Assembly (NCBI GenBank): GCA_934700615.1
Contig: CAKUXR010000021.1
Coordinates: 1-49,941, forward strand
From: an uncultured Bacteroidales bacterium
GTDB lineage: Bacteria > Bacteroidota > Bacteroidia > Bacteroidales > UBA932
DNA length: 49,941 nucleotides
Direction: 5' to 3'
Below the pieces are notes generated by a model. That model did not search any database, was not told where the DNA came from, and worked only from the letters and a program-made list of their open reading frames with translations. A program made the position numbers and the translations under genes. Shown piece by piece: positions 16,550 to 25,337 of the stretch (positions within the stretch are counted from its first letter, which is position 1; every line of letters starts with the position of its first letter).

Positions 16550-17961
16550 AAACTAATGCATCCAGACAAAAGATATCGCTGACCTCCCGGCTGCTTCTGC
16601 TTGTAGCTACGATTTTCGTGTCTTTTGCGATGTTTTTCATCTTCTTCCAGTATCAGAGGGAGAAGAAGTATCGTATAGATATTCTTAATACCAGACTCCA
16701 GATCTGCAACGAGGATGTCAGGGACCTGATTCTTACGGATACGGCAGCATTGACAAGATATGAGGCAAGGCTTCTTAATGACGGCATCAGGGTTACTGTC
16801 CTCGACACATGCGGCAATGTCCTGTCCGACAGTCAGGCCTCTGATTTGTCCAAGGTAAAGAATCATCGCGACAGGTCTGAGATCCGTCAGGCAATGTCCT
16901 CCGGAGAGGGTTATGCCATCAAGCGTTCTTCTTCTACGCTTGGGGGCAAGTGGTTCTATTCCGCCACTGCGTTCAAGGATGACGGTATCATTGTCCGTTC
17001 CGCGCACATATATGACGTATCGCTGATGACAATGCTTTCTGACGTCAACGGTTATCTGTGGCTGGTTCTTGCATTGTCAATACTGCTGCTTTTCGTCTAT
17101 TACCTTTACATGAGACGAATCAAGATGAATATCAGACAGTTGAGCATTTTCGCAGACATGGCAGAGCATAATTTTGACATTGAAAATGCTGATATCCGTT
17201 TTACCGACGATGAGCTTGGCGAGATTTCCCAGAACATTGTACGTCTATATGCCAAACTTCAGAACAGCGAGGATGACAAGACCCGTCTGAAGCGTCAGCT
17301 GACCCAGAACATCGCACATGAGCTCAAGACGCCTGTAAGCAGCATCAGGGGCTATCTCGAGACTATCATTGACAATCCCGACATGGATGACAAGACGAAG
17401 GCCGATTTCATGGAGCGCTGCTATGACCAGAGCGGAAGGCTGAGCAACCTCATTTCTGACATAACGATGCTTTCCAAGATTGATGACGCTTCAGGAAGTT
17501 TCACGACAGAGCACATCGACATTTCTTCTCTTCTGGACGGTATCAGGAATGATGTGGAGCTCCAGCTTGAGAACAAGAAGATGAAGTTTCTCATTCTTGT
17601 AGCGCCGAAGACTGTTGTCAATGGCAACCAGTTGCTGTTGTATTCCATTTTCAGGAACCTGACTGACAATGCGATAGCTTATGCCGGTGAGGGCACGACG
17701 ATAACTGTCCAGTGTCCCAAGGAGGACAGCAACAAGTATTGGTTCATCTTCTCTGACAACGGGGCCGGTGTTTCCGAGGAGCATCTTCCGCACCTGTTCG
17801 AGAGGTTTTACCGCGTGGACAAGGGCCGTTCCAGAAAGCTAGGCGGAACGGGGCTTGGTCTTGCCATCGTAAAGAATGCCGTACTGATTCATGGCGGTTC
17901 GATTTCAGTGAAGATCGGAAGGGCCGGCGGTCTGGAGTTCAAGTTCTCATTGCCGAAATGA
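16546..17961 (+). CDS. Sensor histidine kinase (PhoR-like)
   Basis: Membrane histidine kinase of 471 residues. TM1 lies at about 14-35, a periplasmic sensor region of roughly 130 residues follows, and TM2 is at 168-188. A HAMP-like linker comes next, then the HisKA domain with H258 (NIAHELKTPVSS) and the HATPase_c domain with N-box NLTDNAIAYA, G1 DNGAGV and G2 GGTGLGLAIV. All catalytic motifs are intact. The start is the ATG at 16546, which overlaps the regulator's stop. An earlier in-frame ATG would place 15 residues inside the regulator gene. The signal sensed is unknown. Confidence 0.93.
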   Translation: MKTNASRQKISLTSRLLLLVATIFVSFAMFFIFFQYQREKKYRIDILNTRLQICNEDVRDLILTDTAALTRYEARLLNDGIRVTVLDTCGNVLSDSQASDLSKVKNHRDRSEIRQAMSSGEGYAIKRSSSTLGGKWFYSATAFKDDGIIVRSAHIYDVSLMTMLSDVNGYLWLVLALSILLLFVYYLYMRRIKMNIRQLSIFADMAEHNFDIENADIRFTDDELGEISQNIVRLYAKLQNSEDDKTRLKRQLTQNIAHELKTPVSSIRGYLETIIDNPDMDDKTKADFMERCYDQSGRLSNLISDITMLSKIDDASGSFTTEHIDISSLLDGIRNDVELQLENKKMKFLILVAPKTVVNGNQLLLYSIFRNLTDNAIAYAGEGTTITVQCPKEDSNKYWFIFSDNGAGVSEEHLPHLFERFYRVDKGRSRKLGGTGLGLAIVKNAVLIHGGSISVKIGRAGGLEFKFSLPK

Positions 17962-17992
17962 TAAAGACCACGCTTCCGCGTGGCCTTTATCA
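17959..17992 (+). terminator. Hairpin terminator after the histidine kinase
   Basis: Arms TGATAAAGACCACGC (17959-17973) and GCGTGGCCTTTATCA (17978-17992) form a 15-pair stem with a single mismatch and a TTCC tetraloop. The stem includes the kinase stop codon. T-rich bases follow. It is symmetrical and also suits the end of the small minus-strand gene at 18008. Confidence 0.85.
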
Positions 17993-18007
17993 TTTCTGAC
18001 TTATGGT

Positions 18008-18364
18008 CTAAAGATATTTCACCGGATTGCTGCGGCCTGCGAACAGGCTGGTAACATCCTTACCCACGAAATCTCCCTCACGGACCTTCTCCCCCTCAAA
18101 CTCGAATCTTCCTGGAGCAACCTTAGATTCAACCCATCTGACAGGTCTGTAAACAGCAACTATAACTCCATCAGAAACAGCCAATACATAATTGATAGAT
18201 TCAACCCTTTTCTTGGAAACCCGCCAATACTTTCTTGCACACTCATAAGTCGAACCTCTTCCGTCAAGATCATGTCTGTTAGGATATGTCTTGGAGATAT
18301 TCACTGCCATGAGATTCTTTCCATCCAGAATGGTATTGGTAAACAATGTTTGAACAGCTGGCAT
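18008..18364 (-). CDS. Small protein of unknown function (118 residues)
   Basis: I do not recognise a named family with certainty. The protein is soluble, with no signal peptide or membrane segment. It has conserved-looking stretches: YECARKYWRVSKKR, NYVLAVSDGVIVAVYRP, GRFEFEGE and a terminal NPVKYL. From memory, a similar domain (ATRxxW, YVLAVYxG, RxEFxG, NPxxY) accompanies GIY-YIG nuclease or ATPase proteins in some bacteria, but I cannot verify this here. The gene stands alone between two hairpin terminators. Its codons look more A/T-rich than those of its neighbours, which suggests acquisition. Translation from the ATG at 18364 is plausible, but no promoter match was found. Confidence 0.7.
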   Translation of the reverse strand: MPAVQTLFTNTILDGKNLMAVNISKTYPNRHDLDGRGSTYECARKYWRVSKKRVESINYVLAVSDGVIVAVYRPVRWVESKVAPGRFEFEGEKVREGDFVGKDVTSLFAGRSNPVKYL

Positions 18365-18504
18365 AATCTAAAGTTTTAATGTTTCGATAGTCACTCTTGA
18401 AGGTGAACGACGTAAACCTGACCAAATTCGCCCAACCACGCTCACTTGGACATTGCCAAGATAGGATATTTTATCGATTTAAAAAACACTCCAGCACACA
18501 TTTT

Positions 18505-18538
18505 TGAAAAAAAATCAGCCAAACGGGCATTTTTTTCA
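18505..18538 (-). terminator. Bidirectional A/T-tract hairpin terminator after the metallophosphoesterase
   Basis: A run of eight A, a small GCC/GGC stem and a run of seven T form a symmetrical structure (TGAAAAAAAAT ... ATTTTTTTCA) 29 bases after the metallophosphoesterase stop. This is the layout of a bidirectional intrinsic terminator, although the GC part of the stem is short. Confidence 0.55.
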
Positions 18539-18566
18539 GAAACCCAGCAGGACAAAGAGGACGACC

Positions 18567-19697
18567 TCACTTGCGGCGGAGAACCAAGACATCAATCTCC
18601 GGCCAGGCGCCCCAGCGGTAAGCGATATTGCCGCCCGTGCCGGTGCTCACAAAAAGACGGCGCTCCCCTTCAGAATAAAGGCCGCCCCACTCGTGATAAA
18701 GGAACATTGACGGCGAAAAATTGCCGATACGGAACTGCATCGCATGGGTATGGCCGGAAAGGGTCAGGTCAATGTCAGTGTCCGGGAGGACCTTGCGGCG
18801 CCAATGCGTAGGGTCATGACTCATAAGGACTTTGAAAATTCCTGACGGAAGACCGGCCTGGGACTTGGTCAGATCACCACGTTCAGGGAAAGGCGGACGA
18901 CCGTCATTCTCGACACCGATAAGAGCAATGCTGTCGCAGCCATGACGGATGATACGATTCTCATTGAGAAGCAAATCCATGCCGGCAGAGCGCTCCATCC
19001 CTATCAGACGACGCTGCTGCACCTCCTGCTCTCCGGGAGAATCATAATGGGCATAACCGAGATAATCATGATTGCCCATGATGGAGAACACCCCGTCAGG
19101 AGCATTCAGCCGGGACAAGACATTGACAAAAGGCTCCAGTTCATCAGGAGAAAGATTGACCATGTCACCCGTGAACAGAATGACGTCAGGAGAACTGGCA
19201 TTGACCTTCTCGACGATAGCAGAGACGGTTTCCGGCGAGAACTCGAACGTACCGATGTGCAAATCGGAGATTTGGGCTATCCGGTAGCCGTCAAAGGATG
19301 ACGGCAAGTCCGCAAACGGAACCTCTATTTCATTGACTATCACATGGCGCCAGCCGAAAACAAGACCATATAACGCCATGCAAACCACCACAGAAGATAC
19401 CGCGATGCCTGATATCAGACCACATTTGGAAAACGGTCTCCAGAAGAGAGAACCCATGCGTCCAATGAAAGAGAACACGGCAAAAACGCCTTGGGGAATG
19501 AAAAAGGCGGTGATGAGAGCCGTCATCAGATACCAGCCAAGCATGCTGGAGCCACCTGATGCCACACAAAGCACAAGAAGGATGAGCGGTAGCCAATGCA
19601 GCCATTTCGCCCATCCCTTATAATGTCTAAGATATATGAACCATATCCAAAGGGAAGCGGCAACGATGCCGACCATCCCGAAAAGCACAAACTTCAT
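18567..19697 (-). CDS. Membrane-anchored metallophosphoesterase (YaeI-like)
   Basis: The protein has 376 residues. Several N-terminal transmembrane helices (about 3-22, 35-75 and 92-115) precede a calcineurin-type phosphoesterase domain. The five metal-binding blocks are present: SDLHIG (D145, H147), FTGDMV, GNHDY, SHDPTHW and SGHTHAMQ. Homologues include YaeI and LpxG-like enzymes that cut UDP-diacylglucosamine or other phosphoesters, but the substrate here is unknown. It ends in front of a hairpin terminator. The Pit transporter gene lies 62 bases upstream on the same strand. Confidence 0.9.
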   Translation of the reverse strand: MKFVLFGMVGIVAASLWIWFIYLRHYKGWAKWLHWLPLILLVLCVASGGSSMLGWYLMTALITAFFIPQGVFAVFSFIGRMGSLFWRPFSKCGLISGIAVSSVVVCMALYGLVFGWRHVIVNEIEVPFADLPSSFDGYRIAQISDLHIGTFEFSPETVSAIVEKVNASSPDVILFTGDMVNLSPDELEPFVNVLSRLNAPDGVFSIMGNHDYLGYAHYDSPGEQEVQQRRLIGMERSAGMDLLLNENRIIRHGCDSIALIGVENDGRPPFPERGDLTKSQAGLPSGIFKVLMSHDPTHWRRKVLPDTDIDLTLSGHTHAMQFRIGNFSPSMFLYHEWGGLYSEGERRLFVSTGTGGNIAYRWGAWPEIDVLVLRRK

Positions 19698-19759
19698 TTC
19701 GTTTCCGAATTTGACAACCCCCGAAGAGGATTACTGACGGGCGGAACGAACTGCAAAAA

Positions 19760-22015
19760 TCAGGCCCTCCCCTCAGAAAAATGTCTTGCGGCACGAAGCA
19801 TATGTTTCAGTGAACTGGCCATCTCTTGAGTCTCCTGAAGGATATTCAGATAGACATATGACACGGTAATATTCTCACGTCCGGCCTGCATACGGGCCAT
19901 CTGCTCGTCACGAGTCTGGGAAAGACAATGCTTGAAGGCATCACACTGCTCGTTAAGTTTCTGGACATCAGTAAAATCACCGGCACTGATTACCCCGCAG
20001 ACACGCTTGAGAAGATAAAGCAACGTATCACGCAAAGGAAGGAACTCCTTGACACGCTCCTTATCGAGCGGAACGAAACTGTTGTCAATATGTTCCACGC
20101 AAGGGTCACAGATTCGCCTCAGACTATAAAGCATATCCTCGCAACTGTTGATTCCGAGATGGAACCAGGTGTTCTTTTCGATTGCGACATCAGGGTCGAT
20201 ACGCCTGAGACCGAGCATCTCCTTACGTCTGGTCTGTTTAAGTTCCATACGCTCCCTCCTCAATCCGGTCACAGCCTTCTGGAGCTTGCCCAAATCCTCG
20301 GACACGAATCCGTCAGTCACTTGGAAATACGTATCATTCACAAACTCAAGGAACTGCGCATTGCTTCTGGAGATGTGGGAAGACAGCAGGCGCAAAGTCT
20401 GGGCGCTGTCCTCGGATGTAATCATTTCATTGAAAATGACATCACCATTCTCCTCATCCCTCTTCTGCTTGTATTTGATATTGCTCCTGACAAGAAGAAG
20501 AATCGCGAGCACCACAATTATGGCAGCTGCCCAAAGACCGCCAAGCGTCATTATAAGCGCCACGAGGAAACAGAGGATGAACGCGGCTCCGGCAGTAATG
20601 AACCATCCGCCGATAACTGAAATGACACCGGTAATACGGAACACCGCACTTTCGCGTCCCCATGCCCTGTCCGCAAGAGACGTACCCATTGCCACCATGA
20701 AAGTGACATAAGTGGTAGAAAGAGGAAGCGTCAATGATGTACCGAGGGCTATGAGGAGGCTGGAAACCACCAGATTGACAGTAGCCCTGATTTCATCGAA
20801 GGCTGCCCCGCGAGGCAAGACGACATTCTCATTGTTGAATCTGGCATTGATCCATCTCTTCACTCTCTCAGGCACGAGTTCGGAAATTCCGGCAGCAGTG
20901 TTGGTACTGAAACGGACCAGGATTCTGGCCATCTTGGAAGAACCGAACATCTCATCGCCGGCATCCTGACGGGCCAGGTCAACGGAAGTCTTTACGACAT
21001 TGAAAGCCTTCTTGGAAGTCGCAAGCGAGATGACCATCACCGTTCCCGCTGCAACCAGGAACAGAACCGGAGTCTTGGCCGGGCCATTGAGCGAATCCAT
21101 CATGAAACCGGCATAGTCACCGTTTCCATTGGCCATAAAATCAGTATAGGAAGCGAAACCGGCCAGAGGGACTCCGATAAAGTTCACAAGGTCATTACCT
21201 GCAAAGGCCATGGCCAGAGCAAAGGTTCCGGCAAGAACCAGCACCTTGAATACACTGATTTTCAGGAAGTAAAGAATCTGGGACAGTATGGCGAAAGTCA
21301 CGAAACAGATTCCGCAGATTGTCCACTGGTGAGTATTCATCCATGCCTTGGCATCAGCAGTCATGAAAGAGAAGTTGCCGACACCTTTTATCAGCATGAA
21401 ATAGACAATCGCAGTAAAGGCGATACCTCCGAAAATGCCGATTTTCCATTTCAATGCCTTGTTGTTATATGTAAAGGTAAAAATCAGTCTGGAGATATAC
21501 TGGACGAAGGTACCGACCGCGAAAGCGATTGCCACTGAGACAAATATCGCCATAATCATTGTCAATGCCTTGCTCGTGTTCATGAGTTCGCCCGCATTGA
21601 TGGCAGAGTCGCCGAAAGTTTTTATCAATGCTATTGCGACAGTACCTCCGAGGAGTTCGAACACCATGGAAACTGTCGTGGACGTAGGAAGTCCCAGCGT
21701 ATTGAAAATGTCGAGCAGGACAATGTCAGAGGCCATCACGGCCAGATAGATGAACATCACGTCCTGGAAAGAGAACATCGAAGGATGGAAGACACCATTC
21801 CTCGCGACATCCATCATTCCGTTGCTCATAGTCGCACCGAAGAAAATACCCACGGCGGCCACCGTAAGAATGGTCCTGAAGGTAGCGACCTTTGCTCCGA
21901 TTGCAGACTGAAGGAAATTCACCGCATCGTTGCTGACGCCTACCATAAGGTCAAAGACTGCCAGGACAAACAGAAATACCACAAAAGCCAGATAAACTGA
22001 TCCCATATAAAACAC
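19760..22015 (-). CDS. Inorganic phosphate transporter (Pit family) with C-terminal PhoU-like helical domain
   Basis: This 751-residue protein has an N-terminal PHO4/Pit permease. The duplicated motif region is visible as DAVNFLQSAIGAKVATFRT early on and LSTTYVTFMVAMGTSLADRAW in the second half. About 11-12 helices run to around residue 510. The last 200 or so residues are soluble, helical and charged, resembling DUF47/PhoU proteins that regulate Pit transporters. Fusion of both in one chain is a Bacteroidota feature. It imports phosphate (as metal phosphate) with H+ or Na+. Confidence 0.9.
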   Translation of the reverse strand: MFYMGSVYLAFVVFLFVLAVFDLMVGVSNDAVNFLQSAIGAKVATFRTILTVAAVGIFFGATMSNGMMDVARNGVFHPSMFSFQDVMFIYLAVMASDIVLLDIFNTLGLPTSTTVSMVFELLGGTVAIALIKTFGDSAINAGELMNTSKALTMIMAIFVSVAIAFAVGTFVQYISRLIFTFTYNNKALKWKIGIFGGIAFTAIVYFMLIKGVGNFSFMTADAKAWMNTHQWTICGICFVTFAILSQILYFLKISVFKVLVLAGTFALAMAFAGNDLVNFIGVPLAGFASYTDFMANGNGDYAGFMMDSLNGPAKTPVLFLVAAGTVMVISLATSKKAFNVVKTSVDLARQDAGDEMFGSSKMARILVRFSTNTAAGISELVPERVKRWINARFNNENVVLPRGAAFDEIRATVNLVVSSLLIALGTSLTLPLSTTYVTFMVAMGTSLADRAWGRESAVFRITGVISVIGGWFITAGAAFILCFLVALIMTLGGLWAAAIIVVLAILLLVRSNIKYKQKRDEENGDVIFNEMITSEDSAQTLRLLSSHISRSNAQFLEFVNDTYFQVTDGFVSEDLGKLQKAVTGLRRERMELKQTRRKEMLGLRRIDPDVAIEKNTWFHLGINSCEDMLYSLRRICDPCVEHIDNSFVPLDKERVKEFLPLRDTLLYLLKRVCGVISAGDFTDVQKLNEQCDAFKHCLSQTRDEQMARMQAGRENITVSYVYLNILQETQEMASSLKHMLRAARHFSEGRA

Positions 22016-22116
22016 ATTTTATCAATGCAAAGTTCGCATGATAATGTTATATGGATATTACGCGGATATTACATTTTTGTTACCGATCCCCTCCAGACCC
22101 CGTACAATGGCTCTTT

Positions 22117-23397
22117 TCAGACCGTCTGACGGCGGACAGCAGCGACAAGCCAATTCGAAGACTTCCTGTCACTAAAGTCAATGCCGATTCCGAAGATATG
22201 CACATTCCCGCCCGACTGGACCTTCAGTTTTTTCCTGAGTTCATCGCTGGTCATGGAAATATTGCGGGCAGACACTTCCGCCTTAGGATATTTCGCGCTG
22301 AAAGCCCTTATCGACTGTTTGTTAAGAGGAACGACATCTGCAATATCGAACACCTTGCCGAAGAACTGCATGTCAGAATCCCCTTCCGGAGCATCCGGCG
22401 AGAAATACAAATGCGTGGAACGGGCAGCCTTGACCAGGCCGGCGCCCAGAGACGAACACACGGCATTGAAAAGGCCTGCCTTGGCCAATGCCTTGCCTGG
22501 CTCGAACAACATTGACATTGACCTCAACCCCTCTTCATCATTGAAAAATTGCGGCACCGAATTCTCCTCTGACGCGGAATCAAACTCCTTGACATGACCG
22601 TTTTCATTGACAATCAGCCTGTAAGCGACATCTTCAGACGGGCCGGCAGGCACGAGATGGAGCAGCAATTCCTTGCACTCCCCCGCCGCAGAAACGACAT
22701 GGACGGCCCTCGTGGCAGCGCCCGCAGAAAGCAGACGGCGCACCAGCATTGAAATGTCCGCCATCGGAGAAAGTTTGACCAGCAGGGACGGGGCGACCGC
22801 AAAAAGTTCTTTTGTCAATGTCAGGATGTCGGGGCTGCAGTCTTCCAGAAGGAACACCTTGCTGCCTGTGGATGAGCGCCTTGCAGGATCCATATATATG
22901 AGGTCAGGCCTGAATGCACGCAGACTGTCCCAAAACGGAGACGACCGGGCCGACTCAGGCTCCACGCAAAAACAGGACACCTCTATGTTATGGGAACCCA
23001 GAACACCGAAGTTATGCACTGCCGCCTCAGCCCTGTCAGGATTCATCTCATTATACATCACGGCAGAGGCAACTCTGGAAAAGGCCAGGCTGTCGGCCCC
23101 AAGACCACCTGTAAGGTCGGCCATCCTGAAAGACGGATTTTCAGAACATATATCTTTGGCTACCATAGCCTTATATCCGGCAGTAGCAGAGGAGCTTGAC
23201 TGCTCCGCGCAAATCCTGTCCGGATAGATGATATCCGGCTCTGCATACCACTCAGGCAGTTTCGTGCGGATTTTCCTCCTGCATTCAATGATTGTCGCGG
23301 CCTTGTCAATGTCAATCCCCGGCCACTTCCCGCGTGAAAGCAGCAATCCTGCGACATCGTCGTCAGCATGTTCCAATATAAAGTCTCTCAATGTCAT
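22117..23397 (-). CDS. THUMP-like class I SAM-dependent methyltransferase
   Basis: Protein of 426 residues found across Bacteroidota. The SAM-binding motif MADLTGGLGADSLAFS and the catalytic-type DLIYMDPARR motif resemble those of RNA or base methyltransferases. The C-terminal part corresponds to the THUMP-like domain, so an RNA substrate is likely but unproven. The frame stays open for 50 codons upstream. The ATG at 23397 is preferred because a very good promoter (23431-23462) lies within that upstream extension. Confidence 0.88.
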   Translation of the reverse strand: MTLRDFILEHADDDVAGLLLSRGKWPGIDIDKAATIIECRRKIRTKLPEWYAEPDIIYPDRICAEQSSSSATAGYKAMVAKDICSENPSFRMADLTGGLGADSLAFSRVASAVMYNEMNPDRAEAAVHNFGVLGSHNIEVSCFCVEPESARSSPFWDSLRAFRPDLIYMDPARRSSTGSKVFLLEDCSPDILTLTKELFAVAPSLLVKLSPMADISMLVRRLLSAGAATRAVHVVSAAGECKELLLHLVPAGPSEDVAYRLIVNENGHVKEFDSASEENSVPQFFNDEEGLRSMSMLFEPGKALAKAGLFNAVCSSLGAGLVKAARSTHLYFSPDAPEGDSDMQFFGKVFDIADVVPLNKQSIRAFSAKYPKAEVSARNISMTSDELRKKLKVQSGGNVHIFGIGIDFSDRKSSNWLVAAVRRQTV

Positions 23398-23430
23398 ATT
23401 CCCGACAGGCTGACATAAAACAGCCGGACA

Positions 23431-23462
23431 CAAAGGTACTCTGAAATTCCGCCATTGCCAAA
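23431..23462 (-). promoter_or_regulatory. Bacteroidota-type promoter of the THUMP-like methyltransferase gene
   Basis: On the minus strand a TTTG -33 box (23462-23459) and a TACCTTTG -7 box (23438-23431) are separated by 20 bases, the textbook arrangement for the Bacteroidota primary sigma factor. Transcription would begin near 23425, about 28 bases before the ATG at 23397. This promoter supports the lineage assignment and fixes the start codon choice. Confidence 0.8.
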
Positions 23463-23474
23463 CGGCCGAAAAAC

Positions 23475-23505
23475 TTTCAAATACGGGGAATGATTTGTAT
23501 TTTTG
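23475..23505 (+). promoter_or_regulatory. Promoter of the phosphohexomutase gene
   Basis: TATTTTTG at 23498-23505 is a full -7 match, with TTTC at 23475-23478 as a near -33 box 19 bases upstream. The predicted start near 23512 leaves a leader of about 50 bases. A perfect 12-bp palindrome, CTGCACGTGCAG (23517-23528), sits just downstream of the predicted transcription start. Confidence 0.7.
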
Positions 23506-23563
23506 CAAAGTTTGGGCTGCACGTGCAGAGCAGCGGAGAATATACATACTAAATCATATAATT

Positions 23564-25261
23564 ATGGCAAAAGATTTTAGAGAAGTTGCCCAGAGTTGGC
23601 TTGACGGAGATTTCGATCCGGAGACAAAGGGCAAAGTCATTGAACTCAGAAACAGCGACCCTGCCGGGTTTGAAGATGCTTTTTACCGCAATCTGGAATT
23701 CGGTACCGGTGGACTTCGAGGAATCATGGGTGTCGGCACGAACCGTATGAACAAATACACTGTCGGCATGGCCACACAGGGACTTGCAAACTACATCAAG
23801 GCTCATGCAGCTGATTGCAAAGACGCTTATGGCGACCCTATCAATCCTGAAGATGTACGTGTCTGCATCTCATTCGACAGCCGAAACAACAGCAAGCTTT
23901 TTGCAAAAATCACAGCTGACGTCATGTCCGCAAACGGAATGCACGTCTTCCTGTTCGACAATATCCGTCCTACACCTGAGCTCAGCTACTCCATCAGAGA
24001 GAAAAGAGCCATCGCAGGTGTCATGGTGACGGCATCACACAACCCTAAGGAATATAACGGATACAAGGTTTTCTGGTCAGACGGAGCACAGATTACATCC
24101 CCTGTAGATAAGGATATCGTAGCTGAAGTCGCAAAGATTACAGACCCTGCACAGGTACGTTTCGAGCCTAAAGAGGAATGCGGCGAGATCGAGCTCATGG
24201 GAAAAGATGTGGATGAGAAATACCTCCACGACATTCTCTCCCTCACACTCACCCCGGAGGCATGCAAACGTCACCCTGAACTCAAATTCGTCTATACCCC
24301 GCTTCACGGCTGCGGTGTGAGACTCGTTCCCGAGTGCCTCCACAGACTCGGCTTCGAGCATGTCTATCATGTTCCGGCTCAGGATGTAAGCGACGGAGAC
24401 TTCCCTACAGTAGCCTCACCTAACCCGGAGGAGCCTTCTGCAATGAAGATGGCACTTGAGGTAGCGGACAAGGAGGGTGCGGACATTGTTCTGGCTACAG
24501 ACCCTGACGCAGACCGCATGGGAATTGCCGTAAGGGACAACGACGGCAAGATGGTCCAGTTCAATGGAAACCAGACAGGTTCAATGCTTACCTATTACAT
24601 CCTTTCACGTTGGAAGGAACTCGGCAAGCTCACACCTGAGACATATGTCGTGAAGACCATCGTGACCACCGAACTCATAACCGAAATCGCAAAGAGCTTC
24701 GGAGTGAAGATTTACAATGTCCTCACGGGATTCAAGTACATTGCCGAGGTCGTAAAACGCAACGAGGGACACGGAGAGTTCATCTGCGGCGGCGAGGAAA
24801 GCTACGGATTCAATGTCGGACAGTATGTCCGTGACAAGGATGCCCAGATTGCATGCTCAATGGTCGCAGAATGTGCGGCTTGGGCAGCAGACCAGGGACT
24901 TACCCTCTACCAGCTCATGCAGAAGATATACAAGGAGTACGGATACAGGAAAGAAGGCCTGACATCTCTCGTCCGCAAGGGCAAGACCGGTGCAGAGGAG
25001 ATTCAGAAAATCATGGTTGACATGCGCCAGAATCCTCCTAAGGAGCTTATCGGCTCACCTGTAGTGAAAGTCGTGGACTATCTCAAAACCGAGGAGACCG
25101 GACTTCCTTCTTCAAATGTCCTCCAGTTCTTCGATGAGGCCGGAGACGTAGTGTCAGTCCGTCCTTCAGGTACCGAGCCTAAGATCAAGTTCTACTTCGG
25201 AGCCAAAGGCGATGATGCAGATGCCAAGATCGGAAGACTCAAGGAGCAGTTCATAAAATAA
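23564..25261 (+). CDS. Phospho-sugar mutase (phosphoglucomutase/phosphomannomutase)
   Basis: Alpha-D-phosphohexomutase of 565 residues, interconverting hexose 1- and 6-phosphates. The phosphoserine loop TASHNP (S158), the metal-binding loop DPDADRMG, the sugar-recognition loop GGEESYG and the phosphate-binding loop RPSGTEPKIKFY are all intact. The N-terminal FGTGGLRG is typical of the long (PgcA-like) subgroup. An upstream ATG would put the promoter inside the coding region, so the ATG at 23564 is used. Codon use looks like that of a highly expressed gene, and the CATTGAC word is absent. Confidence 0.94.
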   Translation: MAKDFREVAQSWLDGDFDPETKGKVIELRNSDPAGFEDAFYRNLEFGTGGLRGIMGVGTNRMNKYTVGMATQGLANYIKAHAADCKDAYGDPINPEDVRVCISFDSRNNSKLFAKITADVMSANGMHVFLFDNIRPTPELSYSIREKRAIAGVMVTASHNPKEYNGYKVFWSDGAQITSPVDKDIVAEVAKITDPAQVRFEPKEECGEIELMGKDVDEKYLHDILSLTLTPEACKRHPELKFVYTPLHGCGVRLVPECLHRLGFEHVYHVPAQDVSDGDFPTVASPNPEEPSAMKMALEVADKEGADIVLATDPDADRMGIAVRDNDGKMVQFNGNQTGSMLTYYILSRWKELGKLTPETYVVKTIVTTELITEIAKSFGVKIYNVLTGFKYIAEVVKRNEGHGEFICGGEESYGFNVGQYVRDKDAQIACSMVAECAAWAADQGLTLYQLMQKIYKEYGYRKEGLTSLVRKGKTGAEEIQKIMVDMRQNPPKELIGSPVVKVVDYLKTEETGLPSSNVLQFFDEAGDVVSVRPSGTEPKIKFYFGAKGDDADAKIGRLKEQFIK

Positions 25262-25280
25262 CCCCTTTGGGATTAAATTG

Positions 25281-25319
25281 AAACACCCGGCATGCGAACC
25301 AAACGCGTGCCGGGTGTTT
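25281..25319. terminator. Bidirectional terminator between the hexomutase and DPP4 genes
   Basis: AAACACCCGGCATGCG (25281-25296) pairs along 16 positions, with one G-U wobble, to CGCGTGCCGGGTGTTT (25304-25319). The loop is seven bases and a T-rich end follows. It lies between two convergent genes and should act in both directions. Confidence 0.88.
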
Positions 25320-25337
25320 TGTCATCTTATCAGCAGA

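Noticed and set aside
23398..23547. N-terminal extension of the THUMP-like methyltransferase
   Set aside because: A strong TTTG-N20-TACCTTTG promoter lies inside this stretch, and the added residues show no family similarity.
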